From Ga0077527 sp038144955 (lineage in GTDB: Bacteria; Pseudomonadota; Gammaproteobacteria; Burkholderiales; SG8-41), in the NCBI GenBank assembly GCA_038144955.1, contig JAYQOT010000027.1, positions 1 through 27,842 of the forward strand: DNA of 27,842 bases. The letters are read 5' to 3'. A program made the translations under genes and the position numbers. The notes beneath the pieces were generated by a model that worked only from the letters and a program-made list of their open reading frames with translations, searched no databases and was not told where the DNA came from. Shown in pieces: positions 6,979 to 14,759 of the stretch. Position 1 is the stretch's first letter, and each line of letters begins with the position of its first letter.

Positions 6979-7494
6979 GTGCGGCCGCATTACATACGCT
7001 GGGGATTGTTCGTCCTGCTCGCGGTCAACTCGGCAATCTATGCCTTTTTCGGGAGATTGTCGGAAGCCATCGATTCGCTGGCATGGTATGCGCTGCTCGT
7101 GCTTTTTGAAATCGAGGCGCACCGCCCTGCGCAAGGCTGGCGGACAGGCACGCGCTGGCTGCTGACATTGTTGCGGCTGGCCGCAGCCGCAGGCATCGCT
7201 GTCGCTGCCATCGCCTATCTGCGGGAAAGGGAATGGCTCGATGCCATCAACGTCCTGATGTGGATCGGCGTAGTCATCATATTGGAGATTGAGGTGCGGC
7301 TTTCGCCAAGGGACGAAAGCATCCGGCGCCATATACCGGTTGTTTCATATGCACTATATGCAGGACTGGCGCTCGTTGCTGCGACATGGCTGTCCCAGGG
7401 TGACTGGCTGGACGCATACGATGCCTTGCTCTGGATAGCGGCGTTTGCACTGATCGAAATGAATTTGCTGAAGCATTTCTCACGCCCGGCGTGA
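6979..7494 (+). CDS. Small membrane protein with three two-helix repeats, unknown function
   Basis: A 171-residue protein, almost all hydrophobic, with about six membrane helices. Three copies of a two-helix unit can be aligned by eye. Their second helices read DSLAWYALLVLFEIE (from residue 35), DAINVLMWIGVVIILEIE (from about 86) and DAYDALLWIAAFALIEMN (from about 144). Each is preceded by a helix ending in a short polar turn (GRLSEAI, REREWL, QGDWL). An acidic residue near the start and a Glu near the end of each second helix are conserved. I do not recognise the family. The start is GTG 6979, with no clear ribosome binding site, 16 nt after the symporter stop. An accessory or regulatory subunit of that symporter is one possibility, but this is speculative. 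Confidence 0.7.
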   Translation: MRPHYIRWGLFVLLAVNSAIYAFFGRLSEAIDSLAWYALLVLFEIEAHRPAQGWRTGTRWLLTLLRLAAAAGIAVAAIAYLREREWLDAINVLMWIGVVIILEIEVRLSPRDESIRRHIPVVSYALYAGLALVAATWLSQGDWLDAYDALLWIAAFALIEMNLLKHFSRPA

Positions 7495-7543
7495 CAGGTT
7501 TGCCACCAGGCGACGACCGCATCACTCGACGGAATTCCCCGAT

Positions 7544-8497
7544 CTAGGAAAACTGCAGGCGGAAAGCGTCAGCGAATCGTGAAAGGTCGCTTTGCGGCAA
7601 CAGGTTGATTCCTGCGGCCGCCTTCCGCCCGCCCCCGGTGGAAAAGGCAAGGCACAGTTCATCGGCTCCAACCGGCCGGTTGCGTGGAGCACGCACACTC
7701 ACAGCATACCCGCCGGGTTTTTGCACCAGCACGGCGTGTGCCCTTTGCGGATCTGCATGCGCAAGCCGGTTGCCGAACACGCCATTGACGCGCCGGCTCC
7801 ACGACGCATCCGGCAGCACATACAACGCTGCCGCATCGGTTGCGAATTCCGGCAAGACGTCCTCTGCGCGCGCCAGATCCTCCGCCCCCGCGTTCTTCAG
7901 CACTTCAAATACCGGCTCGTCGAAGATGAAATGCCTCGGATCGCGGTACGGTGCGATGGTGCGATAGAGATCGGCTGGCGGATAATGCAGATCCTCCACC
8001 GTATCTCCATAAGCGTTGTAGTTGATCGCCTCGCCCAGTTCATGCAAGCGGGCGAGTTCGGTGTGATCGAGCTGCAGCGGCTGTGCCGCGCGTACCGCTG
8101 ATTCGACCAGGTTGTCGCCGAATGCCGCAACCACCGCCCACAGCCGGTATTTCCCTGACAGGTGACGGTCCACCAGCAGGCTTGTACAGACGTCCGGCGC
8201 GGTATCAATGTGGGCCTCGAATGCCGGATGGCGGGGAATGTCACCTGCGGCATGATGATCGAAATAGCGGATGTTCGCGCCGGCATCGAGCGCACGCTGT
8301 ACCGCCGCGGCATTGGCGCGCAGCGACACGTCGAGCACCGTCAGCATGTCACCGGAACCGGCGTCGACGCGTCCAACCAGGCCGGTATCGCGCTTGACGC
8401 CGGTCACCAGCTCGGCATCGCAAGGTGTCTCGAGCCGCAGCTGGTGCAGGGCACAGATGCCATCAGCGTCGCCGTTGAAGATGTCGTAGAATTTCAT
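7544..8497 (-). CDS. DHH-superfamily phosphoesterase
   Basis: A 317-residue protein with the metal-binding motifs of the DHH phosphoesterase superfamily. Motif I is FNGDADGICA (D10, D12), motif II is LDVSL (D56), motif III is the DHH triad at 80-82, and motif IV is DTAPDVCTSLLV. The C-terminal part carries a DHHA1-like STGGGRKAAAGI segment that binds substrate. Relatives include oligoribonuclease-like NrnA, RecJ and cyclic-dinucleotide phosphodiesterases. Motif I here is a compact GDADG near the very N-terminus, unlike the HxxPDxD form of NrnA, so the exact substrate is open. The ATG at 8497 cannot be moved inward without losing motif I. The gene is divergent from the VanZ-like gene, with only two bases between the start codons. 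It converges with the three-repeat membrane protein, leaving 49 nt with no evident terminator. Confidence 0.85.
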   Translation of the reverse strand: MKFYDIFNGDADGICALHQLRLETPCDAELVTGVKRDTGLVGRVDAGSGDMLTVLDVSLRANAAAVQRALDAGANIRYFDHHAAGDIPRHPAFEAHIDTAPDVCTSLLVDRHLSGKYRLWAVVAAFGDNLVESAVRAAQPLQLDHTELARLHELGEAINYNAYGDTVEDLHYPPADLYRTIAPYRDPRHFIFDEPVFEVLKNAGAEDLARAEDVLPEFATDAAALYVLPDASWSRRVNGVFGNRLAHADPQRAHAVLVQKPGGYAVSVRAPRNRPVGADELCLAFSTGGGRKAAAGINLLPQSDLSRFADAFRLQFS

Positions 8498-8499
8498 GG

Positions 8500-9606
8500 A
8501 TGTTGCCGGAATTCAATTTTGCTTCCGCGCCGCGCGGCCATCGCCTCGCCGCCCTCGCCGCGCTAGCTTACAGTCTGGTCATCGTCTATGCCAGCCTGCA
8601 ACCCTTCACCGGCTGGCGTCTACCCCTGCAGCCTTTCGGCAAATTCATCCTCGATTCATGGCCACGCTGGATCACCATCGAGGACATCCTCTTCAACTTC
8701 ATCGCCTATGTCCCTCTCGGATTCCTGCTCGCGATGTCTCTGCACAGGCAGCGTGGGGCGCTGCCGGCAGTACTGCTGTCATCACTGACCTGCTTCTCGC
8801 TCAGCGTAATACTCGAATCTGTTCAACAATACCTCCCTGCGCGTTTCGCCTCAAACGTCGACCTGCTGGTCAACAGCACAGGCGGGGCAGTCGGTGCGCT
8901 GATTGCCCCGTTGTTTTCCCCTCATCAGCGCCTGGGGCAAGCCCTCTCCCAGTTGCGTTACCGCTGGTTTGAGGGCGGTCCGCGCGGTGATATGGTGCTG
9001 GTACTTGCCGGACTCTGGCTAGTTGCGCAACTGCACGTCCCGCTGATTGCCTTCGGTTACGGTGATTTGCGCGGCACTTTTGGCTTCAGTGCGTTGTTCC
9101 CTCATGCAGCAGACTCGTATTTGGTGGCCGAAGCCGGCGTGGTATTACTGAATGTGGCCGGTCTCGGCCTGTTGCTGGCCTCCGCATCGCGCAGCACTGA
9201 TATCGGGTACTGGCGCACATTGGTACTGCTGATTGCCGGCGCCTGTGTACTGAAAACCGCAGCGGCCATGCTGCTGCTAGACGCCTCACGACCGTGGAGC
9301 TGGTGGACGCCGGGACTGGGTGTGGGGATTGCCGCGGCCTTGCTGGTACTGCCGCTGCTCAACCGGCTGTCACACCGGGGACGCAGTGCAGCAGCCCTGC
9401 TGGCCCTGATTGCTGCGGTCGTGCTGGTCAACAGCATGCCGGAAAACCCGTATCGCCCCACTCCCACACACCTGCTGGCAGGCAGGGTCAGCCACTTCCT
9501 CAGCTTTGCCGCCATGCTGCGCGCGCTGTCCGACCTCTGGCCTTTCCTTGCCGCGCTGTTCCTGCTGTTCAGCCTGCCGTGGCGGCACGCGGCCGACAAT
9601 GAATGA
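8500..9606 (+). CDS. VanZ-like family membrane protein
   Basis: A 368-residue integral membrane protein. The N-terminal 130 residues match the VanZ-like domain: VYASLQPFTGW at the end of helix 1, EDILFNFIAYVPLGFLLA, and ILESVQQYLPARFASNVDLLVNSTGGAVGALI. The rest adds about five or six further helices, so it is more than twice the length of classical VanZ (about 160), the teicoplanin-resistance protein. VanZ-like domains occur in many bacteria with no glycopeptide link, and no resistance function should be assumed. The start at ATG 8500 leaves just enough residues before the first helix and has no Shine-Dalgarno. Its promoter must lie inside the divergent DHH gene. The MazG-like gene follows 15 nt downstream. 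Confidence 0.85.
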   Translation: MLPEFNFASAPRGHRLAALAALAYSLVIVYASLQPFTGWRLPLQPFGKFILDSWPRWITIEDILFNFIAYVPLGFLLAMSLHRQRGALPAVLLSSLTCFSLSVILESVQQYLPARFASNVDLLVNSTGGAVGALIAPLFSPHQRLGQALSQLRYRWFEGGPRGDMVLVLAGLWLVAQLHVPLIAFGYGDLRGTFGFSALFPHAADSYLVAEAGVVLLNVAGLGLLLASASRSTDIGYWRTLVLLIAGACVLKTAAAMLLLDASRPWSWWTPGLGVGIAAALLVLPLLNRLSHRGRSAAALLALIAAVVLVNSMPENPYRPTPTHLLAGRVSHFLSFAAMLRALSDLWPFLAALFLLFSLPWRHAADNE

Positions 9607-9621
9607 CCATGGAGTATTGAA

Positions 9622-9990
9622 ATGAAAAACCCCCGATCCGCCGCTCCAACCCTCGACAGCCTGCGCCGCGAGCTGCGACGCTTCGCTGACGCGCGCGACT
9701 GGGGACAGTTCCACACGCCGAAAAACCTGGCAATGGCACTCAGCGTCGAAGCCGCCGAACTGCTGGAATGCTTCCAGTGGCTGACCCCGGAACAGAGTGC
9801 CAGACTCGCCGCCAACGACCGACGCGCTGTCGAAGAGGAAGTCGCCGACGTGCTGCTCTACCTGCTGCGCCTGTCCGACGTCCTCGACATCGACCCGCTG
9901 CAGGCGGCCCGGCGCAAGATGAAACTCAACCGGCGCAAATATCCGGTGGCGCTCTCGCGTGGTTCGGCGCGCAAATACTCACGACGCTGA
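9622..9990 (+). CDS. MazG-type nucleotide pyrophosphohydrolase (dCTPase-like)
   Basis: A 122-residue all-alpha NTP pyrophosphohydrolase of the MazG/RS21-C6 type. The magnesium-binding motif is split as in the family: E43 and E46 in SVEAAELLE, then E73 and D76 in EEEVADVLLYLL, followed by KLNRRKYP. Such enzymes hydrolyse (d)NTPs to (d)NMPs and pyrophosphate and are thought to clean noncanonical or excess nucleotides. The closest pattern is the house-cleaning dCTP pyrophosphatase group, not the longer double-domain MazG. ATG 9622 follows GGAG (9610-9613) at good spacing. It is probably co-transcribed with the VanZ-like gene 15 nt upstream. Confidence 0.9.
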   Translation: MKNPRSAAPTLDSLRRELRRFADARDWGQFHTPKNLAMALSVEAAELLECFQWLTPEQSARLAANDRRAVEEEVADVLLYLLRLSDVLDIDPLQAARRKMKLNRRKYPVALSRGSARKYSRR

Positions 9991-10007
9991 GAACTGCGTG
10001 CGGCGGT

Positions 10008-10013
10008 TATAAT
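10008..10013 (+). promoter_or_regulatory. Probable -10 element for the ferredoxin-like gene
   Basis: A perfect TATAAT followed by CGCGG, 17 nt after the upstream gene and 28 nt before the next ATG. The region 16-18 bp upstream holds no good -35 hexamer. Confidence 0.5.
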
Positions 10014-10041
10014 CGCGGTTGATATCCCTCTCACCATTACA

Positions 10042-10350
10042 ATGAGCCATTACAAACATCATGTGTTTTTCTGCTGCAACCAGCGCGAAGGCGGCGCCCG
10101 CTGCTGTTGCGAACACGATGCGCAGGCCATGCGTGATTACGCCAAGCAGAAGGTCAAGGAACTGAAACTCTCCGGTCCCGGCAAAGTGCGCATCAACCAG
10201 GCAGGATGCCTGGACCGCTGCGATGAGGGGCCGGTAATCGTGGTCTATCCGGAGGCGGTGTGGTACACCTATGTCGATCATGAAGACATCGATGAAATCA
10301 TCAGCGAGCACCTGCAGAACGGCCGCGTTGTCGAACGCCTGAAAATCTGA
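10042..10350 (+). CDS. Thioredoxin-fold [2Fe-2S] ferredoxin-like protein
   Basis: A 102-residue protein of the TRX-like [2Fe-2S] ferredoxin family. The family core is visible as HVFFCCNQREGG, then KVRINQAGCLDRCDEGPVIVVYPEAVWY, with the downstream cysteine pair C56 and C60 and upstream cluster ligands among C11, C12 and C21-C23. It has seven cysteines in total, including CC and CCC runs that are denser than the four ligands required. Family members carry electrons or act in metal and cofactor maturation. The partner is not evident here. There is no Shine-Dalgarno, but a TATAAT element lies 28 nt upstream. A pair of hairpins follows the stop (10351-10384), so it is probably transcribed largely on its own. 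Confidence 0.87.
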   Translation: MSHYKHHVFFCCNQREGGARCCCEHDAQAMRDYAKQKVKELKLSGPGKVRINQAGCLDRCDEGPVIVVYPEAVWYTYVDHEDIDEIISEHLQNGRVVERLKI

Positions 10351-10426
10351 TTCCGCACCACAGCGGAACACGGGCTGCTGCCCGGAGTCACACAGCAAGT
10401 CTCCCATGTTCAATGCCCGTTTTTTT
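10351..10426 (+). terminator. Tandem hairpins and T-run after the ferredoxin gene (possible terminator)
   Basis: Directly after the stop codon comes TTCCGC-accaca-GCGGAA (10351-10368), then CGGGC-tgct-GCCCG (10371-10384). A second GCCCG copy at 10415-10419 is followed at once by seven T residues (10420-10426). The CGGGC arm could pair with either GCCCG copy, giving alternative structures. The T-run is not next to the strongest stem, so efficiency as an intrinsic terminator is doubtful. Confidence 0.4.
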
Positions 10427-10451
10427 CATGTCCACCACTGAATCCCGAGCG

Positions 10452-11056
10452 ATGTCACCGTCAACATTGCAACGCCTCACCATTGCCGGCCCGGCTGGTG
10501 AGCTTGAAACCGACATCAATGCCCCGACGACTCCGCCGCGTGGAATCGCGCTGATCGCCCACCCCAATCCCGTGCAGGGCGGCACCAAGGACAACAAGGT
10601 GGTCACCACGCTGGCGAAAACCTTCTTCGGCCTCGGTTACGTCGCCGTGCGGCCGAATTTCCGCGGCGTTGGTGCAAGCGCAGGCAGTTTTGACGAGGGT
10701 CGCGGTGAAACCGACGACCTGCTCGCCGTCGCGCAACATCTGCACACGCAGTACGGCGAGTTGCCGATGCTGCTGGCGGGATTTTCATTCGGTGCTTTCG
10801 TGCAGACCAGGGTTGCGCAGGCGCTGAAAGCCGAGCGGCTGGTACTGGTCGGGCCGGCGGTCAACCGTTTTCCTGCAGTGGCGGTGGCTTCGAACACGCT
10901 GGTAATCCACGGCGAAGTCGACGACGTCGTTCCGCTCTCCGCAGTGCTCGACTGGGCGCGGCCGCAACAGCTGCCGATCGTGGTGGTACCCGGCGGTGAA
11001 CATTTTTTCCACGGCAAGCTGCACCTGCTGGCGGGCATCGTGCGTCAGCACTGCGC

Positions 11057-11060
<4 letters not shown>
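10452..11060 (+). CDS. Alpha/beta hydrolase (serine hydrolase, dienelactone hydrolase-like)
   Basis: About 202 residues from the chosen start. The fold hallmarks are IALIAHPNPVQGGTKDNKVV, the oxyanion-region RPNFRGVGASAG, the nucleophile elbow GFSFG with S112, the acid at D157/D158 (HGEVDDVVP) and the base H184 (GGEHFFHGKL). The substrate is unknown, and homologues are usually annotated simply as alpha/beta hydrolase. In-frame ATGs at 10413 and 10428 would add 13 or 8 residues. Homologues of this type start shortly before the GPAG segment, and 10413 lies within a possible terminator, so 10452 is preferred with moderate certainty. Its TGA overlaps the ATG of the next gene (ATGA at 11057-11060), so it is translationally coupled to an ABC exporter ATPase. 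Confidence 0.85.
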
Positions 11061-11977
<917 letters not shown>

Positions 11978-11978
11978 C

Positions 11979-12764
11979 ATGATCAAAAAGCACTGGACAC
12001 CACCACAGTTCAGCATGCGCTTCGTCCACGTGTGGCGGCGCAATTTACTGGTATGGCGCAAGCTCGCGATCCCGTCGATGCTGGGCAACCTCGCCGACCC
12101 GCTGCTCTACATGTTCGGCCTCGGCTACGGCCTCGGCCGCATGCTGAACGACGTCGGCGGCATGTCGTACATCGGCTTTCTTGCTGCCGGCATCGTCTGC
12201 TCGAGCACAATGATGAGCGCCTCGTTCGAAGCCATGTATTCGGGATTCTCGCGCATGCACGTGCAGAAGACCTGGGATGCCATACTCAACGCGCCGCTGA
12301 CGCTGGATGACGTGGTGCTGGGCGAACTGGTGTGGGCGGCGAGCAAGAGCTTTCTTTCCGGCAGTGCCGTGCTGATCGTCGCTACCGTGCTGGGCCTGGT
12401 GCCCTCACCGCTGGCGCTGGCCGTGGTACCGCTGATCTTCCTCACCGGGCTCGCCTTTGCCGCGATGGGCCTGATCATGACCGCGCTGTCGCCGAGCTAC
12501 GATTTCTTCATGTATTACTTTACGCTGTGCGTAACGCCGATGATGCTGCTGTGCGGCGTGTTTTTCCCGCTCAATGAACTGCCGGCCGCGGCACAGACCT
12601 TTGCCCAGCTGCTGCCGTTGACCCATGCCGTCAGTCTCGCCCGCCCGTTGGTCGCCGGCGAAGTGCCGTCCTCCTGGCTGCTGCACATCGCAGTGCTGGC
12701 CGCCTATGCCGTCACCGGCTTTTATATCGCGCTGGCGCTGACCCGGCGTCGGCTGCTGCAGTGA
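11979..12764 (+). CDS. ABC-2 type transporter permease, NodJ type
   Basis: A 261-residue permease with six predicted membrane helices and the ABC-2 layout. It has an N-terminal amphipathic start followed by the WRKLAIPSMLGNLADPLLYMFGLGYGLG region, central helices with the FSRMHVQKTWDAILNAPL coupling segment, and the C-terminal LCGVFFPLNELPAAAQTFAQLLPLTHAV motif typical of NodJ/DrrB proteins. It forms the membrane channel for the ATPase encoded immediately upstream (1 nt gap). The exported substrate is not known. The physically coupled hydrolase gene is the best contextual hint. Confidence 0.93.
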   Translation: MIKKHWTPPQFSMRFVHVWRRNLLVWRKLAIPSMLGNLADPLLYMFGLGYGLGRMLNDVGGMSYIGFLAAGIVCSSTMMSASFEAMYSGFSRMHVQKTWDAILNAPLTLDDVVLGELVWAASKSFLSGSAVLIVATVLGLVPSPLALAVVPLIFLTGLAFAAMGLIMTALSPSYDFFMYYFTLCVTPMMLLCGVFFPLNELPAAAQTFAQLLPLTHAVSLARPLVAGEVPSSWLLHIAVLAAYAVTGFYIALALTRRRLLQ

Positions 12765-12785
12765 TTTTACAGTAACATCACCGCC

Positions 12786-13196
12786 ATGCTCTGGGTCAAA
12801 TCCTTTCACCTGCTGTTCGTGATCTCCTGGTTCGCGGGACTGTTCTACCTGCCGCGCATCCTCGTCAACCTGGCGATGGAAGACAACGACGTTTCCCGTG
12901 CCCGCCTGCTGCTGATGGCGCGCAAGCTCTACCGCTTCATGACCCTGCTGGCGTTGCCGGCGCTGGCTTTCGGCCTGTGGCTGTGGCTGGGCTACGGCAT
13001 CGGCGGCGGCTGGATGCATGCCAAGCTGGTACTGGTGATCCTGCTGGTCGGCTACCACCATGCCTGCGGCAGCCTGCTGAAGAAATTCGAGCAGGGGCGC
13101 AACACCCGCTCCCATGTCTGGTTCCGCTGGTTCAATGAAATTCCGGTGCTGATCCTGCTGGCTACGGTCATCCTGGTCGTCGTCAAACCGTTCTAG
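12786..13196 (+). CDS. hemJ: Protoporphyrinogen IX oxidase HemJ
   Basis: A 136-residue membrane protein with four hydrophobic helices, matching HemJ (UPF0093), which oxidises protoporphyrinogen IX to protoporphyrin IX in heme synthesis. Typical features are the N-terminal LWVKSFHLLFVISWFAGLFYLPR with H8 and R24, GWMHAKLVLV (W76, H78, K80), RSHVWFRWFNEIPVL and the C-terminal VVVKPF. Automatic annotation sometimes calls such proteins CopD-family. The conserved His, Arg and FNEIP segments favour HemJ. The gene lies 21 nt after the ABC permease and 5 nt before a HIRAN gene. The start has no clear Shine-Dalgarno. Confidence 0.9.
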   Translation: MLWVKSFHLLFVISWFAGLFYLPRILVNLAMEDNDVSRARLLLMARKLYRFMTLLALPALAFGLWLWLGYGIGGGWMHAKLVLVILLVGYHHACGSLLKKFEQGRNTRSHVWFRWFNEIPVLILLATVILVVVKPF

Positions 13197-13201
13197 GCTG
13201 G

Positions 13202-13591
13202 ATGCTCCCCATGTTCGCCATTCTTGCGCTGTCACTGGCGCTGGCCGCTCCCGCCCATGCCACCGACGCGCGCATCATCGTCCAGGAATCGCCATTGGCC
13301 GGATTCCAGTATTACGAGGGCAAGGGGCTGTGGAGCATGATGCGCGCCGGCGATCCGCTGGTACTGCGTCGCGAACCGCAGAATCCGCACGACGCCAATG
13401 CCGTTCGTGTCGAATGGCGGGGCGAAATGCTCGGTTACGTCCCGCGCCGGGAGAACCGCGACGTTGCGCGACAGATGGACCACGGGGCGTTGGTCAAGGC
13501 CCGCATCGTTCGTATGACCGAAGCGCGTAACCCCTGGCAGCGCATCCGCTTCGAAGTCTATGTCGATCTCCAGCCGGTGGCGGCGCGCTGA
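13202..13591 (+). CDS. Exported HIRAN domain protein
   Basis: A 129-residue protein with a probable signal peptide (MLPMFAILALSLALAAPAHA, cleavage after residue 20), then a single HIRAN domain (about residues 24-125). The family pattern is visible in the opening IIVQESPLAGFQYYEG, REPQNPHDANAVRVEW, and MLGYVPRRENRDVARQMDHG. In HLTF and Rad5-type proteins HIRAN binds single-stranded 3' DNA ends, whereas stand-alone bacterial forms have unknown roles. An export signal makes a DNA-repair role unlikely unless the N-terminus instead acts as a membrane anchor facing the cytoplasm. An alternative ATG at 13211 would shorten the signal by three residues. The rlmL-like ATG begins 1 nt after this stop. 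Confidence 0.85.
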   Translation: MLPMFAILALSLALAAPAHATDARIIVQESPLAGFQYYEGKGLWSMMRAGDPLVLRREPQNPHDANAVRVEWRGEMLGYVPRRENRDVARQMDHGALVKARIVRMTEARNPWQRIRFEVYVDLQPVAAR

Positions 13592-13592
13592 G

Positions 13593-14750
13593 ATGGAACA
13601 CTTCTTCGCCACCTGCCCGCGCGGACTCGAAGCCGTGCTCGCCGACGAACTGCGGGAACTCGGCGCACAGTCGCTGCAGGCCACCGATGGCGGCGTTGCC
13701 TTTGCCGGGCTGCTGAGTGCGGCTTATCGTGCCAATCTCGAAAGCCGTGTCGCCAGTCGCGTGCTGTGGCGTGTCGGCGAATCGCGCTACCGCAGCGACG
13801 AGGACATTTACAAGGCCGCGCGGCGTCTGCGCTGGGGCCAGTGGTTCAAGGCCAGCCAGACCATCCGCGTCGACACCGCCGCGATCAAGAGTCCTCTGCG
13901 CAGCATCGACATCGTCACGCTGCGGGTGAAAGACGCGATCTGCGACATGCTGCGCGAAACGGAAGGCCAGCGCCCCGACGTCGATACCCGCAACCCGGAC
14001 GTGCGCATCCACGTCTTCCTGACCCAGGACACCGCGACCTTCTATCTCGACACCTCGGGCGAGCCGCTGTTCAAGCGCGGCTGGCGCGGCGCCACCGGCG
14101 AAGCGCCGCTGCGCGAGAACCTCGCCGCCGGCATCCTCAGGCTTGCGGGCTGGACACTCGATCAGCCGCTGCTTGATCCGATGTGCGGCAGCGGCACTTT
14201 CCTGATTGAAGCCGCGATGATGGCTTTGAACCGCGCCCCGGGCGCGAAGCGCAACTTCGGTTTTGAACGCCTGCGCAATTTCGATGCGGCGACCTGGAAA
14301 CGCCTGCAAGGCGAAGCCGCGGCGAAAGAAAAAATATCAATAAAATCATGTATTTATGGTTATGATCGGAGCGGCGATGCGATCGTCGTCGCGCGCCAGA
14401 ACGTCGCCCGTGCCGGGCTCGAGGCATACATCCAGCTCAAGCAATGCCGCTTCGAAGACTCCAGCCCGCCGGCACCGGCCGGCATCCTGGTCACCAACCC
14501 GCCCTATGGCGTGCGCATGGAAGAAGCCGAGGAACTCGCGACCTGGTATCCGATCCTGGGCGACATCCTCAAACGACGCTACACCGGCTGGACCGCACAC
14601 ATCTTCACCGGCGATCTGCGCATCGCCAAGCTGATGCGCCTGAAACCCTCGCGCAAAGTGCCGCTCTACAACGGTGCGATCGAATGCCGATTGTTCAAAT
14701 ATGAAATCGTGGCCGGCAGCATGCGCAAGGACGCAACGACGAAGGCTTGA
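13593..14750 (+). CDS. rlmL: THUMP-domain 23S rRNA methyltransferase, RlmL-like
   Basis: A 385-residue protein consisting of an N-terminal ferredoxin-like plus THUMP RNA-binding region (about 1-165) and a class I SAM methyltransferase domain. SAM motif I is DPMCGSGTF (195-203), motif II lies at YGYDRSGDAI, and the catalytic motif NPPYGVRM is at 302-309. The NPPY form methylates exocyclic amines of guanine, and the N-terminal half of E. coli RlmKL makes m2G2445 in 23S rRNA. The RlmK half is absent, as in many betaproteobacteria. ATG 13593 gives the standard MEHFFATCPRGLE start, 1 nt after the HIRAN stop. Codons 244-258 are strikingly AT-rich for this gene. It converges with the TauE-like gene, leaving 9 nt. 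Confidence 0.9.
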   Translation: MEHFFATCPRGLEAVLADELRELGAQSLQATDGGVAFAGLLSAAYRANLESRVASRVLWRVGESRYRSDEDIYKAARRLRWGQWFKASQTIRVDTAAIKSPLRSIDIVTLRVKDAICDMLRETEGQRPDVDTRNPDVRIHVFLTQDTATFYLDTSGEPLFKRGWRGATGEAPLRENLAAGILRLAGWTLDQPLLDPMCGSGTFLIEAAMMALNRAPGAKRNFGFERLRNFDAATWKRLQGEAAAKEKISIKSCIYGYDRSGDAIVVARQNVARAGLEAYIQLKQCRFEDSSPPAPAGILVTNPPYGVRMEEAEELATWYPILGDILKRRYTGWTAHIFTGDLRIAKLMRLKPSRKVPLYNGAIECRLFKYEIVAGSMRKDATTKA

Positions 14751-14759
14751 TCCGGCCGA

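Noticed and set aside
7495..7543. Terminator between the convergent membrane-protein and DHH genes
   Set aside because: The 49-nt gap holds no stem longer than 4 bp with a T-run, so I did not call one.
8500..9606. Glycopeptide resistance by VanZ
   Set aside because: Only the VanZ-like domain is shared. No vanRSHAX genes are present and the protein is more than twice VanZ length.
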